NCBI GenBank assembly: GCA_000467715.1
Contig: AJFK01000120.1
Location: 52,221-116,220 of the forward strand
Length of the DNA stretch: 64,000 nucleotides
From: Hysterium pulicare CBS 123377
Taxonomy: Eukaryota; Ascomycota; Dothideomycetes; Hysteriales; Hysteriaceae
Reading direction: 5' to 3'
A program made the translations under genes and the position numbers. This document shows, one piece after another, positions 1-10,861 of this stretch. Within the stretch, counting starts at the first letter, position 1; each line of letters starts with the position of its first letter. Under the pieces are notes generated by a model. The model was not told where the DNA came from. It saw nothing but the letters and a program-made list of their open reading frames with translations, and ran no database searches.

Positions 1-505
1 GAGCATGGAGGATGCCAATGCTATTGGGATCATTGATGAGAGCATCATGAGAGAAACTGATATGAGCAGAACCTTTGTTCTCAGGAGGAAAGTCCACGAG
101 GGCGCCAGGGGTAGGTGGATGGCCAGTGCTGGTAGGATGCTTGTGGCTTTTGAGGGGTTTGAGGAATTCGACTCGTGCCCTCAAAGTCTCTGTGTCTACT
201 ACACAGTATCGAGTGTAACTTTCTGAAAGAAGTTCGAGGAGTATCCCCTGCGCGCGTCGAGGCCTGTAACTATTTAGTATAGTACGTGATCCACTTTGAA
301 GCATGATAGCATACTTAGGATTAAACGAGCCATTGCTCAGTACTTTGAGAATTTTGAGAATTTCGTCAAGCGGTAGGCCACACATTCGTAACACCACAAG
401 CTTCTTTTTCCATGACTCTGACCACTGGCTTGGTCTACCTCGTCCCACTCTCGAGGGTGATGCCGCGGAACTGATTTGATTTTGTGGTCCTTTAGCCGTG
501 TTCAT
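1..505 (-). CDS. N-terminal part of a paralog of the ankyrin gene at 2146-4358 (cut by window edge)
   Basis: The ATG is at 505 and exon 1 runs 505-315. An intron spans 314-264 (GTATGC...TTACAG), and exon 2 runs from 263 through base 1 without a stop, so the gene continues outside the window. The encoded start contains GRGRPSQW, a WKKKLVVLR core, LPLDEILKIL and, across the splice, FNPK-PRRAQGILLELL followed by TRYC. The ankyrin protein downstream has the same order: RGRPNQW, WQKKLVVLRLC, FSPK-NRRAEQILRELL and SKYC. The intron sits at the same codon and phase (after two bases of the Lys codon) in both genes. These two are therefore paralogs from duplication. The module looks like a short helical, basic N-terminal domain; I cannot name it. 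What follows it here (Pro/Ser-rich) is unlike the other copy as far as can be seen. The function is unknown. Confidence 0.75.
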   Translation of the reverse strand, partial: MNTAKGPQNQISSAASPSRVGRGRPSQWSESWKKKLVVLRMCGLPLDEILKILKVLSNGSFNPKYAIMLQSGSRTILNSYRPRRAQGILLELLSESYTRYCVVDTETLRARVEFLKPLKSHKHPTSTGHPPTPGALVDFPPENKGSAHISFSHDALINDPNSIGILHA

Positions 506-2145
506 GTCTTCTTTTCGGTGATTCAACGACGGTCCAATATCAGATGGCCGAGTGTCTGAAAGTGAATGAAATGGGGGAAGCAGGCTTTCGGTCAAGTTGA
601 ATTTCAGAGGCAAACCGAAATACGCTCAGGAGTTTGGAAAATTGACCATGAAGACGTTTAAGCAAGGCGATTTATGCAGCTACCGGCGTATTGGTATGAT
701 ATCCTTCCGCGCAATAAGTCCGGGAGAATGATTGGTTATCTCTCAGCCCCCGTACCCAGGATGCAGCCCGCACGAGCGTGGACCTCTCAGATATCCACGC
801 TTAAGTGCGCCACAGTCATGAAGCTGACGGGGCGCATGCAGCGAAATAAATGCATCCATGGCTTAGGGAATGAGACATCAGCGCAATAAACTGGAGTCCA
901 AGGGAAGAGACATCCAATGATGAACTTTCACATTCCGACAACTTTACTTCGTCATTTCCTTTTGAATCTGCGTCCAAAACCTTGATTGCAAAACACCTTC
1001 ACCGGTCCTCGGATTCTATTGGGAAATGCTTTTCGTGGCGAGGCAGAGCCTCAAGGTGACCACCTGGCCCAACATTTCGTGGGTATTGTAGGCGAGGCAC
1101 AATAGAACAAAACTCGAGGTAAACGCAGCAACTCATCTAGTACCTTCACGAAAAGAAGCCCTGATGCCAAATGCTAAGCATCTTGAGCCCATGCCGAAGT
1201 CGAAATCCGATGGATATGGGTTGTTGTGAGGTCGGTATTGAATGTCCAGTAACCGCAGACCCTGATGATGCTGGAAGTCAGGTGTGAGACAAGGCGCAGT
1301 GGGACTGTAAGTAGTGTTAGCGTTTCGCCTGATGGATGATAGGGCTCTTGAGGTGTCTGATGAGAGAGTGTCTTAGGCTGCACGAGAATCCTGAGGCACG
1401 GAGCACAGGAGGTTGGTCGTGGACGGAGTTAACCCGAAACGGGAAGGCGGACAACTCCATAATTCTCTGTTTAAGTATCCATTAATAGTAGGAAATTAAC
1501 AAAATATATGCACATTGAACGTCATTTTCTGAACGTGGGAGCTTCTCATTGTACAGATTCTTCTGACCACTATATACTCAGTACAAATACATTATCGTGA
1601 ATCCCTATGTCGGAGCCAAGACGGAAAAGAGGTTGCCCTGGCCGCGGAAAGATGATTTTTGGTCTGTCGCAGAGCTTCAATGGCCTAGCTTTATGACATT
1701 GGACCTTGATATGCGTCATACACGCCTCCTCAGAGCCGACACTTACGGCTCCTCATGATTCTACTCCAAGAAATCCTTTACAGCCACACGCTAAGGCTGC
1801 TTCTCAAATTCCTACTCATGTATCCATTTGGTGGAACTGAACATGGGCCATCGTCCCGGAAAGGCAATCTGTGACGAACTATCATTATCCAGCCTTGACC
1901 ATGTCATACAAAGAGCGTTTCACGATGCAAGGAGTATCGATTGCGCTCAAGATTCCGTCGAATATCGGATGGCTTGCAAGCTCGACCTTCGAACTTCCGA
2001 ATGAGCTAAGGTATATGCCATGACATAGCGCCGAGCGAGAGGATCCGTGACACTGTTGCGGATATTGATAAGTGAATGATTCATGCTCATATCTGTGACA
2101 GAGGATCTGAATGCTCTTACCTTAGGAGGTTGATAAAAAAGACTT
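506..2145. other. Intergenic, no supported gene
   Basis: Only short open frames under 95 codons occur and none is recognised. It contains the upstream region of the edge gene, including the 17-bp word at 836-852 that recurs upstream of the second paralog, followed closely by TGAGACAT. No RNA gene or mobile element was recognised. Confidence 0.5.
836..852. repeat. 17-bp word shared by upstream regions of the two paralogs (copy 1)
   Basis: ATGCAGCGAAATAAATG occurs here and, base for base, at 4958-4974. In both places it lies upstream of a gene of the paralogous pair (331 bp before the start at 505, 600 bp before the start at 4358). TGAGACAT follows within 20 bases both times. It may be a regulatory site or simply retained duplicated sequence. 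Confidence 0.5.
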
Positions 2146-4358
2146 TCAAGTCCATGGGACGGTGTAATCTGAAGAAGGAAATATTTGGGCTACATCTCGT
2201 TCAGCGGCCACTTCAGAAATTGTGTCTAGGTATTGCCTATGTTGCTTTTGTCCTTGAGGAAGTATGTCGTAATCGGCGCCTGCATCCAGTAAAAGTACCA
2301 CGCACTTCATTGAACTGGCTGTCAGCTCGGGCTTTTCAGACTTGCGGCGGCTGATGTTTAAGATTTGCCCGGCTGCATCCAATGCGGAATATCCTAAATC
2401 GTTTCGGAGGTGGATGTTCGCACCAGCTGATATGAGGATCTCGATGGCCTCTGGAAGACTTTGGTAACCGGCGAAGTGAAGAGCTGTGTTTCCGTCTCGG
2501 GATCGGGAATTAATATTGGCCCCGTACTTTAATAAGAGCGTTAACAAATCCCGCATTGATTCTCCTCTCATACACTGATGACCAAAAAGTTGAATAGCCG
2601 ACATCAGAGGAGTGTTTCCGTCCTTGTCGTAATTCTTGACGTCAAACCCGTGCTCCAGTAGCTCCTCGATATAATTGAATGCTCGAGTCATATTGTCGCG
2701 ATATTTGGTGAGGTTCTCGTCGCTACCAGCTATTAGAAATTTATGTAATAAGTTTCGACCCTTATAGTCCTCATACTCGGCACTGTGACCGAACCATCTA
2801 GTTAGTAGGGGGCCTTTTGGGCGAACCCCAGGATTGGGCAGATCCAGATATAGATAAGTTTCGTCTCCTATTGGGCGAGTCCAATCGAAATCAGGTGAGT
2901 CAAGGTCAAATTGCAGTATTTCAAAAAGGTGTGAGCCGACGACGTCGCGACGTTGGTCCATGCGCCATATACGTTTCGGCCAATTCTCATTGGAATTGCA
3001 AAGACTGCGAATCCATTCCACGGCGAAATTTGGACGCTGGCATAGATGATGCAGAAATGTCTGGCCCCAATGATCTCGATGTTCGAAGTTAAACCCTCGG
3101 GTCTCCAATGCGGACATTAAAGATAGGAAATCTTGGGAGGGTTCCAGATCCCTTGAGTCTAGAACGAACATGAAAGTTCGTCCCACATGGTTCGTTGCGT
3201 TAACATCCCTGATGTTCTGAAGGATTCGACATAGGATTCTAAAAGGGGCTCCAAATCGTGCAGCATGGAACAGGAGATTGTTACCGAATTTATCTATCTT
3301 GTTCGTCTCCACAGGGCATAGATCGATAGGCACAACATTTCGAGCTATGGCTTTAGTGACTTGACGATGAATACAGTTAGAGGTTTTAGAACAGCAGCTC
3401 ATTAACACGGCGGCGTTTTCAGCTATGAGCAAACGGGTTTGGTCTGGCAGCGTCAGGATCCGCCTTGGTAATGGAGCGCATTCAGGTGTCATCGTATCTG
3501 GTACTGTCGACATCGTACAGATAGAATTTCGATAAGATATTGAAGCAGTGCTCAGTGTGAATCCACTCAGAAGGCTCCAAACTCCAGACAGATAAGATTG
3601 CGAGCTGCCAGCCCTCTTTGCTTGGAGTATGCTGGACCTATGAAAGCTGAATTTGGATGACCTTCCTTCGCAACTAGCCTTCCTCTGCTCTTCGATTAGT
3701 GTGCTCCTGGTGTCCTGAACATGGTTATCGAGCGGCTCCTGCGATGTCTCAATCATTGGAGCATCAGAAGAACTGTTGAGCGCAATGAGCGGCAGCAGCT
3801 CTCTAAGCAAGTTTTCGGTGCTGTTTTTCATGTCAACAGATGAAAGCTGCTGCTCTGCTGACTGTAAGGTGTCGATACCGTCAGTAGTGGACAATGGAGG
3901 CGTTTGGGTGGAATTAGATTTTGCCCCTGCATGACGACGATCCGAATTGCTAGCGGACTGAGGTCGAGCTGAAAGCGGTGCGGTGCCTTGAGCCTTTAGA
4001 TGACGAAGATAGGCGATCCGTCTTTTGATGATTATGGGGTCTGCCATGCAGTACTTGCTGTAACCGTCCGCTAGGAGTTCACGGAGTATCTGTTCCGCAC
4101 GACGATTCCTTATCCGTTAGTCCTAAGTTCTTCGATGTACACACAGATCGGAGAATATTACTTAGGACTGAATTGAGATTCTTTTCGTCCGGCTATGATA
4201 GCCAAGATATCGATCAAAGGTACCGCACATAACCTCAGTACGACCAATTTTTTCTGCCATGGTTCCGTCCATTGATTCGGTCTGCCTCTTTTTCTCTTCC
4301 CCTCCGCTCTCGAATCAGTCGTATCAAGTCGTATCGTAGTAGGACCCCCCATCACCAT
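2146..4358 (-). CDS. Ankyrin-repeat protein with RGRP-type N-terminal module (719 aa)
   Basis: Exon 1 is 4358-4162 and exon 2 is 4108-2146. The intron 4161-4109 carries a GGACTAACG branch site. The large frame from 4047 is open alone, but splicing adds 86 residues that match the paralog at the window start. Residues about 25-85 form the shared module (RGRPNQW, WQKKLVVLRLC, RRAEQILRELL). Residues about 90-330 are Ser/Thr-rich and low in recognisable structure. The C-terminal half holds divergent ankyrin repeats, clearest at about 560-705 (GNTPLMSAIQLFGH, LLLKYGANINSRSRDGNTAL, ILISAGANIHLRNDLGYSAL, LLDAGADYD). Ankyrin repeats mediate protein binding; partners are unknown. The layout resembles the large fungal families of N-terminal-module plus ankyrin proteins, many linked to nonself recognition or regulation, but that role is inference. 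A second in-frame ATG lies at 4352. Confidence 0.85.
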
Positions 4359-5296
4359 AATCCACTAGTGAAGAAATATGGGCCTACAGTAGTGATAGGG
4401 TAATTTTCCGTGGGAGGAAGGCAAGCACAAGTCCGCGCGACGGTGAAAAATGTGCTTGATAAGTATGATGGAGGCTGGGGAATGGATAATTAGAATATCA
4501 TTCAAGAGGGAGTTTGCAGATTTGTGAACATCGACGGAGCCGTCAATTGGAGCGCTAGACTAATGCGGGAACATTCGCTGATTAGACGTCCGTTGATCGC
4601 CCGTCCACTTTCTCTTGCATTCCCGTTGTGTAGTCATGTTTGAGGGGAGTCACCACGCCTCATGCACGAATGCCTCGTCGAACATGCGCTGTTCAGGATA
4701 GAATCAGAGAGGAGGTGCCCTAGTGGGCTGGCGCTTCGAGGCACAAGTAGGCCCACCGCAAAAATTCCGACGAATTCTATTGGTTTTACGACTCAGGCGA
4801 AGGCGAAATAATCCTTCGCCCGTGCTTTGGGCTGATTCTGGCGATCGCTCACCGGTTTCTCAGCACGGACGCGCTCAACTAGAGATTGCGGTTGGACGAA
4901 GAGGATGGTAAAGCTCAACCACGCGTAAGCGTTGACTATATTGCGATTGAATGAAAGATGCAGCGAAATAAATGGTGAGACATAGGGAGGCTCTTGACCA
5001 ATCAGGATTTTTTCGGAAGCATTACACTCGCTACAGAGCGCTCGCTGATACCGCATCGGACTCGACTCTATCGACTTCGAGGTGACGTGGGCTTGGACGA
5101 TGCGAAATAAACCCACGGAGAAGCTTTAAGGTCTCATAAACGGAAAGAAGATACCTATATGTATATATATCTCAAACGGATATCGAAAGTTGTGTTCTCG
5201 ACCATATCAAATCGGTTCTTGAATCTTCATCCAAACGATTGAAAAGCGCAAAACTGTCGACGTTGAAAGCATTCTTAATTCTGGAGTTGTAATTCC
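4359..5296. other. Intergenic upstream of the ankyrin gene
   Basis: No supported coding sequence. The stretch contains the second copy of the shared 17-bp word (4958-4974) and a related GATGCGAAATAAA at about 5098-5110. These presumably belong to the promoter side of the minus-strand ankyrin gene. Confidence 0.4.
4958..4974. repeat. 17-bp word shared by upstream regions of the two paralogs (copy 2)
   Basis: Identical to 836-852; TGAGACAT follows at 4975-4982, as it does after copy 1. See the entry for copy 1. Confidence 0.5.
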
Positions 5297-5497
5297 ATGG
5301 CGATCCATAAGAGTCTCCCCGAATCCACGGATAAAAGTAAGCATGACTCTAGGGCTTATATAAGACCCATAAGGTTCACAACCCTTGCAGGTTCTCTTTC
5401 AGCAGACGGAATCGCTTCCCTTGCGGTCGGCTTACTCCAGGCGGTCCTTCAATTCGGGGCGTTCTTGGTATTCTATTATGGACGCCGCAGGACCTAG
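5297..5497 (+). CDS. Small possible ORF with one hydrophobic segment (66 aa), doubtful
   Basis: The frame starts with ATG at 5297. It encodes a basic N-terminus, then one hydrophobic stretch (GIASLAVGLLQAVLQFGAFL) ending in YYGRRR. Such a helix resembles the short N-terminal hydrophobic segments of some fungal STAND or HET-S-like proteins, but no downstream domain follows and the family is not recognised. It may be a relic or chance. Confidence 0.2.
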   Translation: MAIHKSLPESTDKSKHDSRAYIRPIRFTTLAGSLSADGIASLAVGLLQAVLQFGAFLVFYYGRRRT

Positions 5498-5545
5498 CCA
5501 TTTGAGGGGGTTACTTGGATGATTCGGAGAGTTGGATGCATGCAA

Positions 5546-5797
5546 TTAGCGGGCAGAGAGGAGGCTGTTTGTACTACGCTTTCTTAGGGTTAGCGTCGAA
5601 ATTCGATCATCCGCGGTTCGATACATGCCTTCACTCCATGTTCTTACGGCTGATATGAGGGATTCGGATATTTGTTCGTGCGAAGTCATGAGCAGTTGAG
5701 CCCAAGACAAATGGAGGGCGAAGTCCATGCAGAAAGTAAATGTCTTCCAAGTCAACCGCACCGACGTCATCATATCTGTCGCTCCGTACCACCGCAT
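5546..5797 (-). CDS. Small ORF of unknown nature (83 aa), doubtful
   Basis: It runs from ATG at 5797 to a stop at 5546. The protein has no recognised motif. It overlaps nothing else and could be the remnant of a longer gene. No splice extension was found that makes a familiar protein. Confidence 0.15.
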   Translation of the reverse strand: MRWYGATDMMTSVRLTWKTFTFCMDFALHLSWAQLLMTSHEQISESLISAVRTWSEGMYRTADDRISTLTLRKRSTNSLLSAR

Positions 5798-6118
5798 ACA
5801 ACAGCCATCTTCAAAAGATCACAACTCGAAATGTAGTTATCCGTAGCGTAATTAGCATGTAAGCTAATTCCCATGTACCGCTAACGCAGTCTGCCTTGGC
5901 CAAAACGAATCCTAACCTCCAGTTCCAACCAGTAACCGTTAGCCGGATCTACGTGCAAGATGCCGAGGATAACTCTTTCCAGACTTCATACATTTATATT
6001 TCTTAGCGAATTTCTTAATTCTTCACGCAAACCTTCACTATAAGACCAATTAACCCAGCAGAGCTTCATCAAAACCAACAGCCTTCCTCTTATACCTCAA
6101 GCTCCACCACAATCCACT

Positions 6119-7255
6119 ATGCCTCCCACAGACACTTTCCACGGCTGGCTAGGCCACAACCCAGAATCCGCAACAGGCCAACTCCGCTGGGAATCCTTCA
6201 CCCCAAAACCCTTCGCCGCGACCGACGTCGATATAAGAATAACCCATTGCGGCATCTGCGGGACAGACATCCACACACTTCGGTCCGGCTGGGGTCCTAC
6301 CCACTATCCTGTATGCGTCGGACACGAGATAATCGGACACATAGCGCGTCTCGGATCCTCCGTATCGCGATTCAAGATCGGTGAGAGGGTTGGGGTGGGT
6401 GCACAAGCTTCTAGTTGTCTAAAACCGGAATGCGAGGAGTGTGCGAGTGGGATGGAGAATCATTGTCCGAAGGGATTTGTAGGGACGTATAATGGGAAGT
6501 TTGAGGATGGGAGCTGGAGTCAGGGTGGTTATGCGGATTATGTGCGTGTGCCGGCGCATTTTGTGGTTAGCATACCTGAGAAGCTTGATAGTGCGTCTGC
6601 GGCGCCGATGCTGTGTGGTGGAATTACAGTGTTTGCTCCTCTGAAGAAGAACGGAGCGGGTCCAGGGAAGAGAGTGGGTATTGTAGGTGTCGGGGGCTTG
6701 GGACATTTTGGATTGTTGTTTGCGAAGGCTATGGGTTGTGAGAAGGTGGTGGCGATCAGTCGGACGGGTGCTAAGAGGAAGGATGCGGAGGCTATGGGAG
6801 TCGATACTTTCATTGCTACGGATGAGGATGAGAAGTGGAATAGGAAACACAGTCGCACCCTGGATCTAATAATCAGCACTGTGTCGAGTCCTAAGATGCC
6901 CTTACAGGGGTATTTGAGCTTGTTGAGGACGAATGGTCAATTCATCCAGGTTGGAGCACCGGAGGACAACCTTCCTGGGTTCAATGCCGGTGCATTGATT
7001 GGAAAAGGCTGCAAGATTGGAGGCAGTCAAATTGGCACTCCTAGGGAGATTGAAGAGATGCTGGCTTTTGCAGCAGAGAAAGGGATAAAGCCATGGATAC
7101 AGAAGAGGAGATTGAGCGATGCGAATCAAGCGATTGTGGACATGGAGGCTGGCAAGGCGAGATACAGTGAGTTCGCTGTGGTACCACGTGATTCTAACAA
7201 TTTGCTAACGTGAGTAGGATATGTCTTAGTGAATGGAGATCAGCCGAAACTATAA
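6119..7255 (+). CDS. Zinc-dependent alcohol dehydrogenase, NADP-type cinnamyl-alcohol-dehydrogenase family (361 aa)
   Basis: Exon 1 is 6119-7166 and exon 2 is 7218-7255; the intron 7167-7217 starts GTGAGT and has a GCTAAC branch. Reading through the intron would give a wrong tail. Splicing restores the family's conserved end (KARYRYVLVN). Catalytic zinc ligands are visible: Cys47 in CGICGTD, His69/Glu70 in VGHE and Cys166 in MLCGG. Structural-zinc cysteines lie at 100, 105, 108 and 116; the first spacing (CxxxxC) is two residues wider than I expect. The Rossmann glycines are in GIVGVGGLGHFG (187-198), and SRTGAKR follows the second strand, as in NADP-using ADH6/ADH7-like enzymes. It should reduce aldehydes or oxidise alcohols in the cytosol. 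It faces the FAD monooxygenase tail to tail (285 bp apart). Confidence 0.92.
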
Positions 7256-7540
7256 TGTTTCTCGACTCAGATGGCGTTGACATAGAGTATGGCGTTAAAG
7301 GCCAGCCTTCAACGGAGCTCGCGACAGCGTGAAATGTAGATAATAAGGAAATATCTTAGTAGATGTATTTTGCACTCAGAGAACGGAAATATTAACTGAT
7401 TTGATAGCCTACGCAGCTAACTATAAGCTTTTGCGTGCAAACCAGTGACAATGACGGTGGACTTACTTCTCATACGCTAACCAGAAGATAGCAAGTCCAA
7501 ATTGACTTGATTCTCTTCAGTGAATGCTTGATCAAAGTAA

Positions 7541-8931
7541 TTAAGTCTTTGTCCCGACTTTCGTCATGCCTACTTTCATAATGGGGCTATCCTTCAATTT
7601 CTCCCAATTATGCATCATGACAGTGTTCATCGTAGACATTCTGACCTCTTCGCCGCCACGAGCGATCATCTCTTCCTCATACGAGGTAATTATTTTCGCC
7701 CGATCTCCTCCCTCCACGACAACCTTAATAGCATCCCTGAGCTTCGCAGCATCCGTGAGAGAGTGGTTGAGACCTTGGCCGCGTTGATAGGTCATAGGAT
7801 GCACCGCATCTCCAGCCATCGTAACCAATCCGTCATGGTTATCCCATCGATGTCCCTCCATGCCTGGATCAAACTCCGTCAAGCCCATGTGCCAGACTGT
7901 ATGATCATCTGGAGTCCACTCTATAGCGCTCTTCCATGGATCAATGAAATCTTTTGCCAGCTCTTTCAGCTGTTTTAGTCTCTGAGCTTCGGTCCAGTCG
8001 GCGGTCGATTCTTGTTCTTCTAGGCTAGACGGCCAAGATATGTAGAAGAAAAACGTCCAGGTCTCCGGGTCCTCCTCCACGGCAGCATCGTGCATTCCGA
8101 AGAAAGCAAATTTGTTGCCCGGATGAGATGACATAAGATATAACGGATGGAACTTGCGAAGGTAGAGAGCCTGCTCTCTGGTTAATTTGTTTTGGACCCA
8201 GGTAGCCGCGTATGGAAGGCGTCGAATGGCTCCTTGTTCCGGTCCAAGAAGGATATTTCGAGTCGCTGACCGCGCACCATCCGCACCCACCAGCATATTT
8301 CCTGTGGCAGACGTGCCGTCCGTAAAGTGAGCAGTAACAGACGATCGATCATCTGCATAGGTAATATCTGACAACTGCTTATTGAACTGGATGTTCAGAT
8401 TCTGGGATAAGAGGGCGCGCAGCTTGCTCCTACATAATCGATAGAACGGACCCAGAGCACCACCAGTAGTGACTCCTGTTAGATGCTCTCCAGTGGCTCC
8501 ATTATACATGTTAAGGGTATCCTGCTCTTTCGTTGGAACATGAGGGTCGACTGTTACAGAGTGGATTTTCTCCCACCATCCAGAGGGCATCAAACTCCTT
8601 AAGACTGGTGCGCCCCAATGCAACCCCATATTCCAGTCGCGCTTGCGAGTCAGACTGGGTGTCTTCTCGAAGATGATACATTGGATACCAGCCTGTCACA
8701 TGGAAAGGTAAGACAGGGACAAATCGGTGGGCACCCAGCCGACGTCACACGACTTACGGGACGGGTCGAGGCTTACCTTCCGCAGACCCTGGGCTAATGC
8801 CAGACCGGTACATCCTGCGGTCATCATGTAAGTCATTCGTAAACTGATTGACTGCAAGGGTACGTACCGGACCCAACGATGAGGATGGGTAGATGACTGG
8901 CTGAATCTTTCGAATCACCACGAGACGACAT
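7541..8931 (-). CDS. FAD-dependent monooxygenase, salicylate-hydroxylase/PHBH-like (417 aa)
   Basis: Three exons: 8931-8868, 8814-8777 and 8692-7541, with introns of 53 and 84 bp. Splicing creates the N-terminal FAD-binding motif GSGCTGLALAQGLRKAG (about residues 20-38), absent from the long frame alone. Two other diagnostic motifs follow: VGADGARSATRN (about 169-180) and GDAVHPMTYQRGQGLNHSL (from about 328), whose GD contacts the FAD ribityl chain. The family uses NAD(P)H and O2 to hydroxylate aromatic or other small substrates and is common in fungal secondary metabolism. There is no signal peptide or membrane anchor. It lies head to head with the LaeA-like methyltransferase (581 bp apart) and tail to tail with the dehydrogenase, which suggests but does not prove a shared pathway. 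The substrate is unknown. Confidence 0.9.
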
Positions 8932-9512
8932 ATTCGAATATGATGCTGATCAAAGAGACTAAAACAACGGAGCAATGGAATAAAATGATCAGGGTATATG
9001 AGGGAGCAGGCGGTTCTACTGAAGCAGCAATGGAGAAGCTGTGATAAGACGCTCAAAACATGAGATGCATGAAAAGGGACCAAAGCTCGGGGTGCAGCCA
9101 ATACCGAATGCCGTCGGCCGAGTATACCTCAATTGGATTTACCGCTTGGGGTAGGGGAAGCAGAGTGGACAAGAGGAGGGACAAGCAGCAGTCTGCCGCC
9201 CTTCCTGGCTCCTCTCGGGGCAGACCCACGCCTTACCACGTGGGGCAAGCATGGCATCGAAAGCGCTGTTCTGCATGGGGCCAGTGAGTCCGCGTGGTCA
9301 TCAAGCCCGCCGGCTTGTCAGGGAGGGGTGCAACAAACGGCGCTCAGCCGGGCGGAAGGCGTTCAGAGCTCGCGTCTAGGCCCCTCCCAGCATTGCGGAA
9401 CAATGTCCGCTGCTTCTTCAGCTCCCTCATCTCTTTTCTCTCGTCGTGAACCATCGCATGCATCGTGTTAAAGTGATCCTCTGATCGCATTGCATCCTAG
9501 TTGCTGATCATC
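8932..9512. other. Divergent promoter region between monooxygenase and methyltransferase
   Basis: No gene is supported. The stretch separates two head-to-head genes and presumably holds both promoters. The open frames here (for example 9133-9471) are Ser/Ala/Pro-rich with no recognised domain. No regulatory site could be assigned. Confidence 0.5.
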
Positions 9513-10861
9513 ATGTCGGCCCCGGACAAGCACCCTGCCGACAACGCTTTGGGCCACCAACCATCAGCTCAAGACAGCGCCCTCCACCTGAACGATGAGC
9601 CAACTTCCTCGACCCACGACGTGAGCTCCATACAATCCGTCAATCCGGCGACCGACAATGGCGAGGAATTGGAGCAGAATAACGATTCGCTGGATGATGC
9701 CGAGGATTCCGGGTTCGATAGCGGATCGTTGATCGGCGACGACACGGATACATTGGCATCCTCCATCATGCATTACCGGATGGAGAATGGGAGACAGTAC
9801 CATGCATACCGCGACGGCGCATACTGGGTGCGCTCGCAAACTTTTTGCAACGTCTAGCCACGAGTCTTCTCTAATCGTAATGCAGGGGCCGAACGATGAA
9901 CACGCAAAAGAAATATTAGACTTTGCGCACCACATGTATCTGCTCACGCTCGACCACAAGTTGCATCTCGCACCAATCACGAGCCCTCAGGTACTTTAGA
10001 ACGTGTCTCAGTCAAATCCTAAAACATGTCTAACGAGAGTCATGGCAGACCATCCTCGATGTCGGCACTGGCACTGGGATATGGGCCATCGACATGGCAG
10101 ACCAATATCCTGGCGCAGAAGTGGTCGGAACAGATCTATCTCCCATCCAGCCCGAGTGGGTTCCTCCCAACTGCTCGTTCGAAATTGACGATGTGACTCT
10201 TGACTGGACGTTTCCCCCGAACCACTTCGACTTCGTCCACATCCGCGAGCTGTTCGGCTGCATACCAGATTGGGACTTCTTCTTTCAGCAAGCATTTAGA
10301 CACATAAAGCCGGGCGGTTGGATAGAGATTGTAGAACATTCTGTGCAGCCAATAGCGGACGACGATACCATGGGCCCAGATCACTTCTTTCATTTATGGG
10401 GCAATACAGTCGTAGAGATGGGCCAGATCTTTGGAAAGAGCTTCACCATCTGGAGTGAGAGCAAAGAGAGAATGGAGAGAGCTGGTTTTGTGGATGTTGT
10501 TGAATTCCATTATAAGTGGCCCATGAATGGATGGTCGGACGATCCGAAACTGAAAAATATTGGACGATGGAATCAGTTGCGGCTGAATGAGGGCATAGAA
10601 GGCTTTATGCTCAGGCTCTTGACTCAAGTCGGAAGCGTGAGTGTCTATTTTGGTGGGAATAGTACGGTTCAGATTGCTAATATTTTGCAGTGGTCGGTCG
10701 CGCGCTCACAAGTCTTCCTAGCCGAGATGCGAAGAGCGCTGCGAGACCGCAAGACGCATGCTTATCTTCCAGGGTGAGTGCTCTTTATATCTATTTCTAA
10801 TTGCCACTGTCAGCTGACAGACTTATGCAGGACGGTGGTATATGGGAGAAAGCCTATTTAA
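9513..10861 (+). CDS. LaeA-like SAM-dependent methyltransferase (373 aa)
   Basis: Five exons: 9513-9827, 9886-9990, 10049-10636, 10691-10773 and 10831-10861. The introns are 54-58 bp; intron 3 is a multiple of three without a stop, so it is easily missed. Spliced, the protein has an acidic disordered N-terminus (about 1-80), then HAYRDGAYW joined to GPNDEHAKEILDF. SAM motif I follows (ILDVGTGTGIWAID, 142-155), then VVGTDLSPIQPEWVPPN, FDFVHIREL and IKPGGWIEIVEH. The final exon restores the typical end, VVYGRKP. This is the arrangement of the LaeA/methyltransferase-domain-25 family, whose founding member is a nuclear regulator of secondary metabolism. Many paralogs exist, so this one could be a pathway enzyme instead. 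It is divergent from the monooxygenase. Confidence 0.88.

Noticed and set aside
7168-7213. Read-through C-terminus of the alcohol dehydrogenase (SEFAVVPRDSNNLLT)
   Set aside because: A GTGAGT...GCTAAC...TAG intron restores the conserved ARYRYVLVN ending.
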